Source: Arenicellales bacterium (lineage in GTDB: Bacteria > Pseudomonadota > Gammaproteobacteria > Arenicellales > JAJDZL01). Taken from it: a stretch of 64,000 nt of DNA. Below the pieces are notes generated by a model that did not search any database, had not been told where the DNA came from, and saw only the letters and a program-made list of their open reading frames with translations. The position numbers and the translations under genes are program-made. Below, one piece after another: positions 8,339 to 17,284 of this stretch. The DNA is taken from positions 2,418,001 through 2,482,000 of the forward strand of contig OY282380.1 of assembly GCA_958295885.1 (NCBI GenBank), given 5' to 3'. Within the stretch, counting starts at the first letter, position 1; every line of letters starts with the position of its first letter.

Positions 8339-9154
8339 TCAAGTATCCTCTACGTCTTTCCCCGGTTTTATTATTTCAAGCCTTTTTTGTTCAGCGAATA
8401 CATCCAATAATTCTAAATTGGTGAGGAACCACTCCACTCCGACTCCTTTTCCTCTCTCGTAGGGGTGCGCAGCGTTGACAATGTCGTGAAAATCAGATTC
8501 TAAATCGCTCGGTTTTTTTGAATCGTCTGAAATATACATACGCAGCAAGATGGGGGATTCAGGAACATGTGTGTGAGTTTGCTGATAGATTCTTTCCTCA
8601 ATGTCCTTTGATGTCTGCCCTATTTTAAACAAAGTCCTTTCCACGGCATTTTCGGACCCCTCTTTTACAGGGTATCTTCGATAATGTGGATAGGTATATA
8701 CATAAATCCCAGAAATTTTTTGATTTTTTAATGTCTCAATGCATTTTTCCGTACTTGCAATTCCCGCTAAATCTTCACGTTCTTTTAATTTTTCGTTTTC
8801 AGCAATTTCTGAACAACTATCAATTGTGTCATTCAATATCAGTACGGTGGGACCGTCTAAGGAGCCCCCCTTATGACGCTTCACAAAGTTTTTTAGGGGC
8901 TTCACAATACGACCTGCAGTCAATGGCGTGTCGGGAACTTTTCGATCTATTATGGCGTCGATGATTGGCCTGTAGGAGTAAACAAAACTGGCTGATTTTT
9001 GCGGTCGCACATTTTCTTGAGTATCTTTTGCGCTACCTCTTCCATGTTCAGCTTCATACTTCCAGATCTCTGCTAGCAAAGTATCTTCAGATTCAAGTGC
9101 AAGTATTACACGATCTTTATAACTTGATTGATTGTTGTTTGCATTTTTTGCCAT
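8339..9154 (-). CDS. GIY-YIG nuclease-domain protein (T5orf172/MUG113 type)
   Basis: About 271 aa. The C-terminal half contains GIYVYTYPHY, then FKIGQTSKDIEERI, and a later FHDIVNAAHPYERG segment with an acidic residue in SDLESDFHD. This order fits the GIY-YIG fold of the T5orf172 branch, in which the second motif tyrosine is followed by K-x-G-xT and a catalytic Arg. The N-terminal 140 residues are not recognised. An ATG at 9154 lies behind AGGTG; a GTG at 9163 is an alternative. It stands alone among remnants, so it could be a phage or defence-related nuclease. Confidence 0.65.
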   Translation of the reverse strand: MAKNANNNQSSYKDRVILALESEDTLLAEIWKYEAEHGRGSAKDTQENVRPQKSASFVYSYRPIIDAIIDRKVPDTPLTAGRIVKPLKNFVKRHKGGSLDGPTVLILNDTIDSCSEIAENEKLKEREDLAGIASTEKCIETLKNQKISGIYVYTYPHYRRYPVKEGSENAVERTLFKIGQTSKDIEERIYQQTHTHVPESPILLRMYISDDSKKPSDLESDFHDIVNAAHPYERGKGVGVEWFLTNLELLDVFAEQKRLEIIKPGKDVEDT

Positions 9155-10339
9155 TTGACTCACCTGTGTTAGATCTGTAATTTAAGCCGGATTTACATTT
9201 TAACAAGCAATTTGCAATTTTTTCCAAATTAACTTTCCAAATTGGTGTTTTTCCATAGGAAAGCATGGAAATTCCGTAATCGAAAAACAGGACAGTAATT
9301 GACTAATCGCAATGCGGCAATTTTGAGGTTGTTCGGCGAACTCTGCCAAGCCATCATTGGGCATCAGGGCAAGATGTCGGTGGTGTACGGCGACGAGACC
9401 GACTGGCCCGATGCAGTCAGTTGGCATTCACAAGGGCAAGGCTCTGATGTCGTATTGGGCTCAAAATCAGGAAATGAGGCTTAATTTCGGTTGAAACACA
9501 AGAAAACGGTGATTTGAGGTGGAATTGGGACTTTTAAGTCTCAATTTTGGTCGCTTGATTCAGGAATTGACGATCAGCCGAGCAGGATTTAATAATTGCC
9601 CCTACAAATTCATCAATTTGCTCTGACTCGCCAGAGTCGGTTCGATCAGGAAACGGAAAAATACACAGCCTCCACAGCGCACCGAGCGGGTTGCATGAAA
9701 TACAAGAGTTCGACATCCATCGTTTAAATCCACAGGTCCGCTACCCGTTGAACAGGGAACGCTCGAGGCGAATTTTTGATGGAATCATTGAACGATGCAA
9801 TCAATATGGGAGCGTCGCATCCTTGATTCGCTCAAGCATGCGTAGGTCGTGGATTTTTCCATCGCGAAGTTTCTGTTACATCGCACCATCTCGTCACGCC
9901 TGCAATGCTCCAAACCAACAATTTGTCTAACGGCAGACAGAGTTTGGAGGCGAGGTGCTTTTTGGCGGAAATAGTGGTTCAAATTCGGATTGGAAACAAT
10001 TGTGGTTCCTAGCAATGCCCGGGTGTTAGGTTAGAAAACGGAAAAAACTTTAGGCATCGACAGGCATGATTCAAACAAACATAGAAATTAGACATGTATG
10101 GCAATATATATTGTTAATGAATCGGGAATCAGTCTGCTGTCTGCAGCCCAGTTTAAAAATCGGCCATTTGGTTGTCCATTTGTCGCGTAAGAATTGATCA
10201 GAAATTCAGTCAAAACTTTCGGAATTCGTATGCGCAGTCGATTTTAGACTGAAGCTGCAAATATTTGCGTCCTTGAGATTCGAAACGATTCGACGGCGTA
10301 AGGTCGTTTCCTAAATTAAAAACCTAGAGGGAAGTTCGA
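9155..10339. other. long gap without a supported gene
   Basis: About 1.2 kb between two divergent genes. Short open frames occur on both strands (for example 9299-9484 and 9785-10015), but none has a Shine-Dalgarno or a recognisable family. One stretch near 9785-9960 looks like protein-coding sequence broken by stops, possibly an old mobile-element remnant. No terminal inverted repeats were found. Confidence 0.4.
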
Positions 10340-11185
10340 ATGCAGAAAAATCATGCTAAGCCGTTAACGCCTGCGTTGGGGGCGGAAATTACCGGCTTCG
10401 ATTTTAGGACACCTCCTGATGACTTTGTCGGTGATTCAATTTACCGGCTGCTGCTCGACCATCAGGTCATTTTCTTTCGCAGTCAGGAAATGAGTCCTGA
10501 AACGCTCATCGCACTTGCTGAATCTTTGGGTGAAGTTGAGCCACCGCACGCTGTTTACTCGCATCTCCCGAATTATCCATCAGTTGTAATCCTTGATTTT
10601 AGCGATGGTAGACAGCACGACACCAATACGTGGCATACAGACCTGACTTTTCACGGGGCGCCGCCGTTTGCTTCTGTCCTTTACAGTCGAGTGGTTCCTG
10701 AAGTAGGGGGCGATACCCTGTGGGCCTCAATGACTGCGGCCTATGAGGCGCTGCCGGACGGCATCAAATCGGAAATTGTCGGACTTCGAGCCGTTCACGA
10801 CATGAGCGATTTTCGCAACAGCTTCACAGTTGGCGAGCCGGAAGGTGAGGCTGCCAGACTGGCGGATGCTCACGAGCGAATGGGGAGTGCGATCCATCCT
10901 TTAGTCAAGCGCCACCCTGCAACCGGTCTTCCCCACTTATTCTGCAATCCCGGTTTTACGATGCATGTTGAAGGTTTGTCATCTGCCGATTCGCGCAGAC
11001 TTTTGGCATATCTGTTTGATCACATGACTAAACCGGAGTTTCAGGTAAGGTTCAGGTGGAGTGCGGATGCAGTCGCGATTTGGGATAATCGCTGCACTAT
11101 GCACTATGCTCTTGGGGATTACGGACGAGCTCGGCGCATCATGCATCGGGTAACCGTTAAAAATGACCGCAGATCTGAATCATAG
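10340..11185 (+). CDS. TauD/TfdA-family Fe(II)/2-oxoglutarate dioxygenase
   Basis: A 281-aa cytoplasmic dioxygenase. The iron-binding triad is visible: H99-x-D101 in NTWHTDLTFH and H254 in DNRCTMHYA. The arginine-rich GRARRIMHR segment at about 261-269 supplies the 2-oxoglutarate-binding Arg. Characterised relatives hydroxylate taurine, alkyl sulfonates, alkyl sulfates or aryloxyacetates. The sulfur-oxidation genes nearby make release of sulfite from an organosulfonate plausible, but no transporter is adjacent and the true substrate is unknown. It stands alone between two long gaps. Confidence 0.85.
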   Translation: MQKNHAKPLTPALGAEITGFDFRTPPDDFVGDSIYRLLLDHQVIFFRSQEMSPETLIALAESLGEVEPPHAVYSHLPNYPSVVILDFSDGRQHDTNTWHTDLTFHGAPPFASVLYSRVVPEVGGDTLWASMTAAYEALPDGIKSEIVGLRAVHDMSDFRNSFTVGEPEGEAARLADAHERMGSAIHPLVKRHPATGLPHLFCNPGFTMHVEGLSSADSRRLLAYLFDHMTKPEFQVRFRWSADAVAIWDNRCTMHYALGDYGRARRIMHRVTVKNDRRSES

Positions 11186-12121
11186 TATCTGAAAATTAAA
11201 TTATTGATTTCAGGTAATCATCAGATCTGTTTCAATTGGAGTTTTACCGGCAATTGTCCTGTTTTTTTGAGCTGATGGTCTTTTCAACTCACAATATTGA
11301 ATTGTAATTGGTCAGCTGAGATGCCGACGCCAAGGGATTTTGATTCGCTTGGTGAGTTCTTGAGAATGCTCCAGAACAGCGTTGGCATATCTAGTTCAAT
11401 GTGCTCCATCTTAATAACAAGCAGATTCAACGCATTCGACATTTGCCCATTTGCACTGCATTGACTGTTCATATGCACGCAATTGATTGCATAGATCAGC
11501 TGCAAATGTGCAAATGCGTAAAAACTGGAGTAGATCCGCTGTCCTGCGAGCGGCATCTGTGTGGTTCAGCGTTATTGAATGGATGGCGACATCACTTGAG
11601 GTAGTCCGGTTTCTGACCGTCAGGTCAATAATTCGAGCTGCTGAGGTGTAGAGTTAAGTGCGGCAGACAGGGAGCCCCGGAACTTTGAACCGATGTCCAG
11701 TCAGCGCCAAAACTCGGATTCTGTTTCTCACAGGCTTTCGGCAGTACGGCAATGACATCGCCGTAGGTGCCGGCGGACCGCTATTTTGCAGGGATGACTG
11801 GCGGCAGACGTTTATGAGCGCGAAATCGGAGCCTTGGAGTGCGCCTTAAGCAAAATTGGACTCGAAAATCCAACGATGGCTTAACAACAAAAAAGCGCCT
11901 CAAAAAAGGTGTTTTATAAAAACTATTCACATCTTTAAAGCAAAAATCGTAGTTTTGAGGCCTTGAGCCGACAAAATATGGTTTTTGAGAACAATATCAA
12001 TCTCATGCCTTCAAGTGTGTAATAATTTCGTACAAGCATGTATGTATAATGCTGTAGCTATTTGCACTTTCATGCAATAAATTTCTACAACTATTAAATG
12101 AAAATTTGATTGAGGAGTTTC
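11186..12121. other. intergenic region upstream of the methylamine operon
   Basis: Over 900 bases with only short frames and no family match. A 9-bp inverted repeat, GCCTCAAAA at 11897 and TTTTGAGGC at 11953, brackets an AT-rich stretch. A TATAAT box lies at 12045-12050, 72 bases before the first operon gene, with no good -35 element at 17 bases. The rest shows nothing I can name. Confidence 0.4.
12045..12050 (+). promoter_or_regulatory. possible -10 box for the gmaS/mgs operon
   Basis: A perfect TATAAT preceded directly by TG lies 72 bases upstream of the gmaS-like start codon. The matching -35 position (about 12022-12027) is a poor match, so an activator or another sigma factor may be needed. 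This is suggested by sequence only. Confidence 0.3.
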
Positions 12122-13597
12122 ATGGATTCAACAGACCTTGAAAGACACGTGAATGCACCAGGACGAGCTGACCTGGTCAAGCAAGTTCGAGAAAAAATTG
12201 ACGAACTCAGCATCGACTATATCTACTATCAGTTTATTTCCGTAACAGGGCGTATAGTCGGAAAAGGAGTGCCCGCCGATCATTGGGAGCAAATTGCAGA
12301 AAGAGGATTCCAGCTTGTATATGGTTCAACAGCCAACCTGTTTATTGACCGGCATGGTGACTATATTGGGTACGGACCCGAAGCGATGGAATTGGTTGGT
12401 ATTCCAGACCCGGACACTTTCTGCCAACTGCCATGGGACAAACGTGTCGCGCGCGTATACTGTACCTGCTTCCGCAACCGAGAAGAGAGAGAAAATCCAG
12501 GTGGGCATCTAACTTCGGATTGCCGAGGAAATCTTCGAATCTTTCATGATGAATTCCAAGCCAAACATGGTGGATTGCATTTGCGCCATGGCATGGAACC
12601 GGAAATGATGTGGTTGAAGAGAGGCTCTGATGGCATGCCGGACGGCGGCTTTTCCAAGCCATTCTGTTATCACATCGATCAGTTTGAAAGTCTTCGACCC
12701 GTATTCATGAAAGTGATTGAGTATTCCAGATTCATGGGTCTGGACATGATCCAGGGAGACCACGAAGACGCTCCCGGTCAATTGGAATTGAATTTCACTT
12801 TTGATGACGCACTTCGAACCTGTGATCGGTTGTCGACCTATCGCCAGATTTGTGCTCAAGTTGCACGCGAAAACAATCTGATTGCGTGTTTCATGACCAA
12901 ACCCTTTATGGGTGTGTCGGCGAACGGGTGTCACACAAACATGTCGTTATGGACCGGTGGGGAAGATTCAATTAATAAACTCGCAAATGATCCACTGAAT
13001 GGTTCAGACGGTGTTTATGCATACCGAACTGGGGGCAATAACAAGTTCATGCCGGAAACTGATGATTTGCAACTGCCCGGCAAAGTTGGTCTTCAATCCA
13101 TTGCGGGAGTAATGAAGCATCTTGATGCATTGACAGCTCTGGGTTGTTCAACTGTAAACTCCTATCGTCGCTTATGGGATACTGGATTCTGGGCACCGGT
13201 GTACAAAGACTGGGGATTCCAGAATCGAACAACTGCCTTAAGAATTTCAGCACCTGGACGTTTTGAGTTTAGAGCTGTAGATTCGATGGTGAATCCCTAC
13301 TTAATGTGTGCTGGTCTTCTCAAAGCATTCGATGATGGAATTACAAACGATCTAGATCCAGGCGAACCAGAGAATCGTAATATTTACGATGCCATGGAAG
13401 CAGGGAAAGAGGTTACCAAATTACCGATGTCCTTGGGTGAAGCCATCGATGCCCTGAAAATGGATGAAACGATAATGGAGGCGTTGCCCGATGAAATGGG
13501 GAAAGTATTCCTCCACTACAAAGAGGACGAATGGGCAAAATTCATGTCGACGGTAACTGAATGGGATATGGAAACTTATATTGATTGTTTGCCTTAA
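12122..13597 (+). CDS. gmaS: glutamine synthetase-like ligase, probable gamma-glutamylmethylamide synthetase
   Basis: A 491-aa ATP-dependent ligase of the glutamine synthetase fold. The catalytic domain has HGMEPEMMW (about residue 160), GDHEDAPGQLELNF (about 218) with the metal-binding glutamates, NGCHTNMSLW (about 264) with the ATP-site His, and a C-terminal SAPGRFEFRAVDSMVNPYL. An ATG at 12122 follows AGGAG; an upstream TTG overlaps that site and was rejected. It heads an operon with three N-methylglutamate-synthase-like subunits and faces a tmm gene. It therefore most likely joins methylamine to glutamate. Plain GlnT glutamine synthetase is the alternative, since glnT-glxBCD sets look similar. 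Confidence 0.72.
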   Translation: MDSTDLERHVNAPGRADLVKQVREKIDELSIDYIYYQFISVTGRIVGKGVPADHWEQIAERGFQLVYGSTANLFIDRHGDYIGYGPEAMELVGIPDPDTFCQLPWDKRVARVYCTCFRNREERENPGGHLTSDCRGNLRIFHDEFQAKHGGLHLRHGMEPEMMWLKRGSDGMPDGGFSKPFCYHIDQFESLRPVFMKVIEYSRFMGLDMIQGDHEDAPGQLELNFTFDDALRTCDRLSTYRQICAQVARENNLIACFMTKPFMGVSANGCHTNMSLWTGGEDSINKLANDPLNGSDGVYAYRTGGNNKFMPETDDLQLPGKVGLQSIAGVMKHLDALTALGCSTVNSYRRLWDTGFWAPVYKDWGFQNRTTALRISAPGRFEFRAVDSMVNPYLMCAGLLKAFDDGITNDLDPGEPENRNIYDAMEAGKEVTKLPMSLGEAIDALKMDETIMEALPDEMGKVFLHYKEDEWAKFMSTVTEWDMETYIDCLP

Positions 13598-13611
13598 GAG
13601 GAGAGATATTA

Positions 13612-14556
13612 ATGTGTGGAATTGCAGGATTAATTCATCGCGGCAAGATTTCCGAGATCGGCAGCGAACTTCTGTCGATGCTGCAGGCGCTGAAGCACCG
13701 CGGACCTGATTCAACAGGCCTGGCCTTTTATGGGGTGCAGGACGATGTAGCAGACTCAGAATATGTGATGCGGTTCAAAGTGGCAGAGGGTGAAGACTTA
13801 AAGTCCGGATTTAAGATTCATCAGCAGATTAAAGATCGTTACGCGATCGTCAAATCTCGGCTCGCCGAGTATGAAGCCAAAATAACATTGGAAGAGGAAG
13901 CAACCGAATACGCGTTTCGTTTTCGTTTCAATTTTGACGGAGATGTGCGACGGCTCGCCGACTACCTGGAAGACGTCGAAGGAGTTGAAATTCTGTCAAT
14001 AGGCAAAGGATTGGAACTCGTGAAAGATCTCGGGGATGCGAATACCGTCGGTTCTCAATATGACTTGAGTCACTTCAAAGGAACCCATGCCATCGGACAT
14101 ACTCGCATGGCAACGGAGTCCGATGTCGACATTCGCTCAGCACACCCGTATTGGGCATATCCATTTCTGGACGTGTCCGTGGTGCACAATGGTCAGCTGA
14201 CAAACTATTGGAATTCACGACGCGCTTTGGAACGTCGCGGCCACCGATTCATGTCGAATTGCGATTCAGAGCTGATTGCTGTATATCTGGCCGATTCTCT
14301 GGATCGGGGTGATGATCTGGAAGAATCCATGAATCGTTCACTGCGGGATTTGGACGGTGTTTTTACCTATGTTGTCGCTTCTTTAGACCAGCTGGGAATG
14401 GCCAAGGATTACATGGCCGCCAAGCCGATGGTGCTGTATGAATCAGAGGAATTTGTCGCTTTGGCGTCAGAAGAAGTTGCGATCCGCAGTGTGTTTCCTC
14501 ATGAAATCGATACTTTTGATCCGTATGAAGGAGAGGTTCGAGTATGGCAAAACTAA
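13612..14556 (+). CDS. mgsA: class II glutamine amidotransferase subunit (MgsA/GlxB type)
   Basis: A 314-aa Ntn-type amidotransferase domain. It starts MCGIAGLIHRG, giving the catalytic N-terminal Cys2 after Met removal; this fixes the ATG at 13612 (AAGAGGAGAG upstream) rather than the longer frame. Later motifs are HRGPDSTG, GHTRMATES and VHNGQLTNYW, as in the glutaminase domain of glutamate synthase. In N-methylglutamate synthase this subunit works with two others to move the methylamino group of gamma-glutamylmethylamide or glutamate. It overlaps the next gene by 13 bases, showing translational coupling. Confidence 0.75.
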   Translation: MCGIAGLIHRGKISEIGSELLSMLQALKHRGPDSTGLAFYGVQDDVADSEYVMRFKVAEGEDLKSGFKIHQQIKDRYAIVKSRLAEYEAKITLEEEATEYAFRFRFNFDGDVRRLADYLEDVEGVEILSIGKGLELVKDLGDANTVGSQYDLSHFKGTHAIGHTRMATESDVDIRSAHPYWAYPFLDVSVVHNGQLTNYWNSRRALERRGHRFMSNCDSELIAVYLADSLDRGDDLEESMNRSLRDLDGVFTYVVASLDQLGMAKDYMAAKPMVLYESEEFVALASEEVAIRSVFPHEIDTFDPYEGEVRVWQN

Positions 14557-15374
14557 AAGATGCAGGCTCCATGCATGCGGAACGGCTGACTGGCCGCACG
14601 CAGCAAATTTTCTTTTCCGCGGTTGAAGCCGAACGATTTTCATCACCACTTGCCATTGACGTTGATATCGAAAGGAGTGCGGAATTCGACGGCGGGCCGC
14701 TAACTGCCAGAGAGATCAACAGGAAAATCACTCAGCTGATGAGGGAAGGGTACGGAACGATCAAGGTGCTGAATCCTGGTGCCAAGCATTCTCTCGGAGT
14801 TGGCATTCTGAATCGTTTGAACCTGACTTTCGAAGGCAGTCTCGGTTATTTCGGCTGTGGCTTGAGCGATGGCCCAAACATTCGCATCACTGGACGGGTT
14901 GGTTGGTCATGTGCTGAAAACATGATGTCAGGAACGATCGTCATTGAAAAGAATGCCGGGTCAACGTTTGGAGCTGCAATGCGAGGCGGCGATCTGGTCT
15001 GCAAGTCCGATGTAGGATCGAGAACCGGCATCGACATGAAAGGTGGCACCATCATTGTCGGTGGTCGTACAGGCGCATTCAGCGGATTCATGATGCAGCG
15101 TGGACGTATGATAATTCTGGGCGACGCAGGCGTGAATCTCGGTGACTCGATGTACGACGGAGTGATCTACGTCGGTGGCAGAATTCAAGGTCTGGGAGTT
15201 GACGCAGTTCATGCTGAGATGACAGAACTTGAACGGGACTGGATTCAGCGCAAGCTGGATCTGTATGGCCTTGAAGCTCCCAACGGCGTCAGCAACATGG
15301 TCAAAATTGAATCTGGAAAACAACTTTGGAATTACGATAATTTAGAACCTACTGAAAAGAAGCTTGTTCTATAG
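14544..15374 (+). CDS. mgsB: GXGXG-domain glutamate synthase subunit (MgsB/GlxC type)
   Basis: A 276-aa protein equal to the C-terminal right-handed beta-helix (GXGXG) domain of glutamate synthase. Repeats such as GRVGWSCAENMMSGTIVIE, AMRGGDLVCKSDVGSRTGIDMKGG and GRMIILGDAGVNLGDSMYDG are visible from about residue 110 to 215. In NMG synthase it is the structural subunit between the amidotransferase and FMN subunits. It starts inside the 3' end of the amidotransferase gene and ends 14 bases before the FMN subunit. Confidence 0.78.
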   Translation: MAKLKDAGSMHAERLTGRTQQIFFSAVEAERFSSPLAIDVDIERSAEFDGGPLTAREINRKITQLMREGYGTIKVLNPGAKHSLGVGILNRLNLTFEGSLGYFGCGLSDGPNIRITGRVGWSCAENMMSGTIVIEKNAGSTFGAAMRGGDLVCKSDVGSRTGIDMKGGTIIVGGRTGAFSGFMMQRGRMIILGDAGVNLGDSMYDGVIYVGGRIQGLGVDAVHAEMTELERDWIQRKLDLYGLEAPNGVSNMVKIESGKQLWNYDNLEPTEKKLVL

Positions 15375-15388
15375 AAGGCAGAAAGAAT

Positions 15389-16762
15389 ATGGAACCAAAA
15401 CCAAAAACTACACCACCGAATCCGCCCGGACCGACTCGAGACACGAGCAATTTAGGTCGAAGTTCAATTTTTCCTCCTGAAGTCATTGATGACATTCATA
15501 TCAAGTCGGAGCTGGGACGTTATCGAATGCGGGGATTTTCGCTGTTCAAGAAAATTCCGACATTTGACGATTTGACGTTTCTCCCAGGCACTCTCACGAG
15601 ATTTGTCATTGAAGGATACCGAGAACGCTGTGTGACAAAAACAGTGCTTGGACCACGAGCCAAGAATCCATTGGTGCTTGACATACCGATCTATATCACC
15701 GGCATGAGTTTCGGAGCATTATCCTATGAGGCAAAAACCGCACTCGCTCGAGGCGCCACTATGGCAGGGACCGCAACGTGTTCCGGTGAAGGCGGCATGA
15801 TTCCAGACGAGAGACGTTATTCGACAAAGTGGTTCTATCAGTGCATCCAGTCTCGATATGGATTTAACCCTCATCATTTGCGATTGGCGGATGCTTGTGA
15901 ATTCTTCATCGGCCAGGGTTGCAAGGTCGGTTTAGGCGGACACTTAATGGGTCAGAAAGTCACCGATCAAGTTGCGGAAATGAGATCTCTTCCTGCAGGG
16001 ATAGATCAAAGATCTCCTGCTCGACATCCTGACTGGTTGGGCCCTGATGATTTAGCGCTTAAAATTGAAGAGATTAGGGAAGCCACCGACTGGCAGATTC
16101 CAATTCAGCTCAAGTTGGGCGCAGCCAGAGTGTACGACGATGTTCGAATGGCAGCAAAAACCGGTCCCGACATGATTTACATCGATGGCATGGAAGGGTC
16201 CACCGGAGCAGGACCGCATTTGGCAACCGAAGAAACCGGAGTGCCCGGCATCGCAGCCATTCGACAGGCCAGAAAAGCTCTTGATGACGTTGATAAGACG
16301 GGAGAAATATCTCTCATTTATGCAGGCGGTGTTCGTAATGGTGGAGACTTGGCAAAAGCGTTGGCGCTTGGCGCCGATGCGGTCGCGATCGGTCACGCGT
16401 CACTTATGGCGCTGAACTGCAACAAAGCGATACCAGAAGCGGACTACGAGAAGGAAGTTGGTGTTGAAGCAGGCTATTGCTATCACTGTCATACCGGGCG
16501 ATGCCCGGTCGGCGTTGCCACACAGGACCCGAAACTGAGAGAACGCTTAAACCCTGATGATGCGGCAGAACGCGTCTATAACTTTTTGCACACACTTGCA
16601 ATTGAATGTCAGATGATGGCCCGCGCCTGCGGTAAAACCAATGTGCATTCGCTGGAACCAGAAGATTTGGCAGCATTGACTATGGAGGCATCTGCAATGG
16701 CGATGGTGCCGTTAGCGGGAACTCAGCACACCGTCGGCAGACCCGACATGACTCGATACTAA
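15389..16762 (+). CDS. mgsC: FMN-binding glutamate synthase subunit (MgsC/GlxD type)
   Basis: A 457-aa protein with the FMN-binding TIM barrel of glutamate synthase. Motifs include ITGMSFGALSYEAK (about 105), GEGGMIPDE (about 134), DGMEGSTGAGP (about 265) and YAGGVRNGGDLAKALALGADAV (about 310). The cysteines of CYHCHTGRCPVGVATQ (about 363-378) match the iron-sulfur cluster region of the family. It should carry the reductive half of N-methylglutamate formation. Without a separate reductase gene nearby, the electron donor is unclear. Confidence 0.78.
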   Translation: MEPKPKTTPPNPPGPTRDTSNLGRSSIFPPEVIDDIHIKSELGRYRMRGFSLFKKIPTFDDLTFLPGTLTRFVIEGYRERCVTKTVLGPRAKNPLVLDIPIYITGMSFGALSYEAKTALARGATMAGTATCSGEGGMIPDERRYSTKWFYQCIQSRYGFNPHHLRLADACEFFIGQGCKVGLGGHLMGQKVTDQVAEMRSLPAGIDQRSPARHPDWLGPDDLALKIEEIREATDWQIPIQLKLGAARVYDDVRMAAKTGPDMIYIDGMEGSTGAGPHLATEETGVPGIAAIRQARKALDDVDKTGEISLIYAGGVRNGGDLAKALALGADAVAIGHASLMALNCNKAIPEADYEKEVGVEAGYCYHCHTGRCPVGVATQDPKLRERLNPDDAAERVYNFLHTLAIECQMMARACGKTNVHSLEPEDLAALTMEASAMAMVPLAGTQHTVGRPDMTRY

Positions 16763-16766
16763 GAGA

Positions 16767-17171
16767 ATGGATATGGAAAAAGTCACAAACATCAGTCAGC
16801 AGGCGAAGAATACTTCGACAGCTGAACGCATCAAGGAGATTGGCCAGCACATTGGCTATCGATATGATGTCAACCTTGTACCCGATAACACTCGAATCAC
16901 CCCATTCCTCAAAAAGTACATGGAATTTATGGGATGGCGGGATCTGAACTGGCTGGAAGATGTTCATTTGGGTTATGAAGAAAATCGGCCTGCCGTATTT
17001 GATCGCAATATCAACGGCTGGGTACAGGTGCCCGAAGACATGGAACTGCCTGACAGTCAACAGGACCGAGATATGATCGCTCGAGAACTTTTGGTCAAGT
17101 TCCAGTGTTCAGAATCGCATCCGCTGATTGAACTTGATCATGAGTACGGCAAAGTAAAGCCAGATTCTTAG
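16767..17171 (+). CDS. unrecognised 134-aa protein, last gene of the gmaS/mgs operon
   Basis: A soluble protein with no signal, membrane segment or cysteine cluster (one Cys). The middle part is rich in aromatic and acidic residues (FMGWRDLNWLEDVHLGYEE, around residues 50-70), with a coil-forming N-terminus. It begins 4 bases after the FMN subunit, so it is translated with it. Position suggests an accessory or stabilising subunit of the N-methylglutamate synthase, but I know no family for it. ATG codons at 16767 and 16773 are both possible starts. Confidence 0.7.
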   Translation: MDMEKVTNISQQAKNTSTAERIKEIGQHIGYRYDVNLVPDNTRITPFLKKYMEFMGWRDLNWLEDVHLGYEENRPAVFDRNINGWVQVPEDMELPDSQQDRDMIARELLVKFQCSESHPLIELDHEYGKVKPDS

Positions 17172-17197
17172 TTTTTACATTACTGAATCAAAAGATG

Positions 17198-17238
17198 CTG
17201 CCACGATCAAATTTCGTTGATCGTGGCAGTTTTTTTTG
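17198..17238 (+). terminator. strong intrinsic terminator after the gmaS/mgs operon
   Basis: A perfect 13-bp stem (CTGCCACGATCAA at 17198-17210 with its complement at 17217-17229), a 6-base loop and a run of eight or more T. It lies between two convergent operons. On the opposite strand the stem is followed by a shorter T-run, so it may work weakly for tmm as well. Confidence 0.9.
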
Positions 17239-17284
17239 GTCGCGGATTTTCAGCGGGACGGCTGATTCCCGGCCAGCAAATCAG

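Noticed and set aside
9299..10015. Short frames on both strands suggesting a mobile-element gene
   Set aside because: No recognisable motif, no terminal repeats, and stops in all frames; listed only as a gap.
11897..11961. Inverted repeat GCCTCAAAA/TTTTGAGGC with a 47-base spacer
   Set aside because: The arms are short and far apart, and no adjoining gene explains it; it could be chance in AT-rich DNA.
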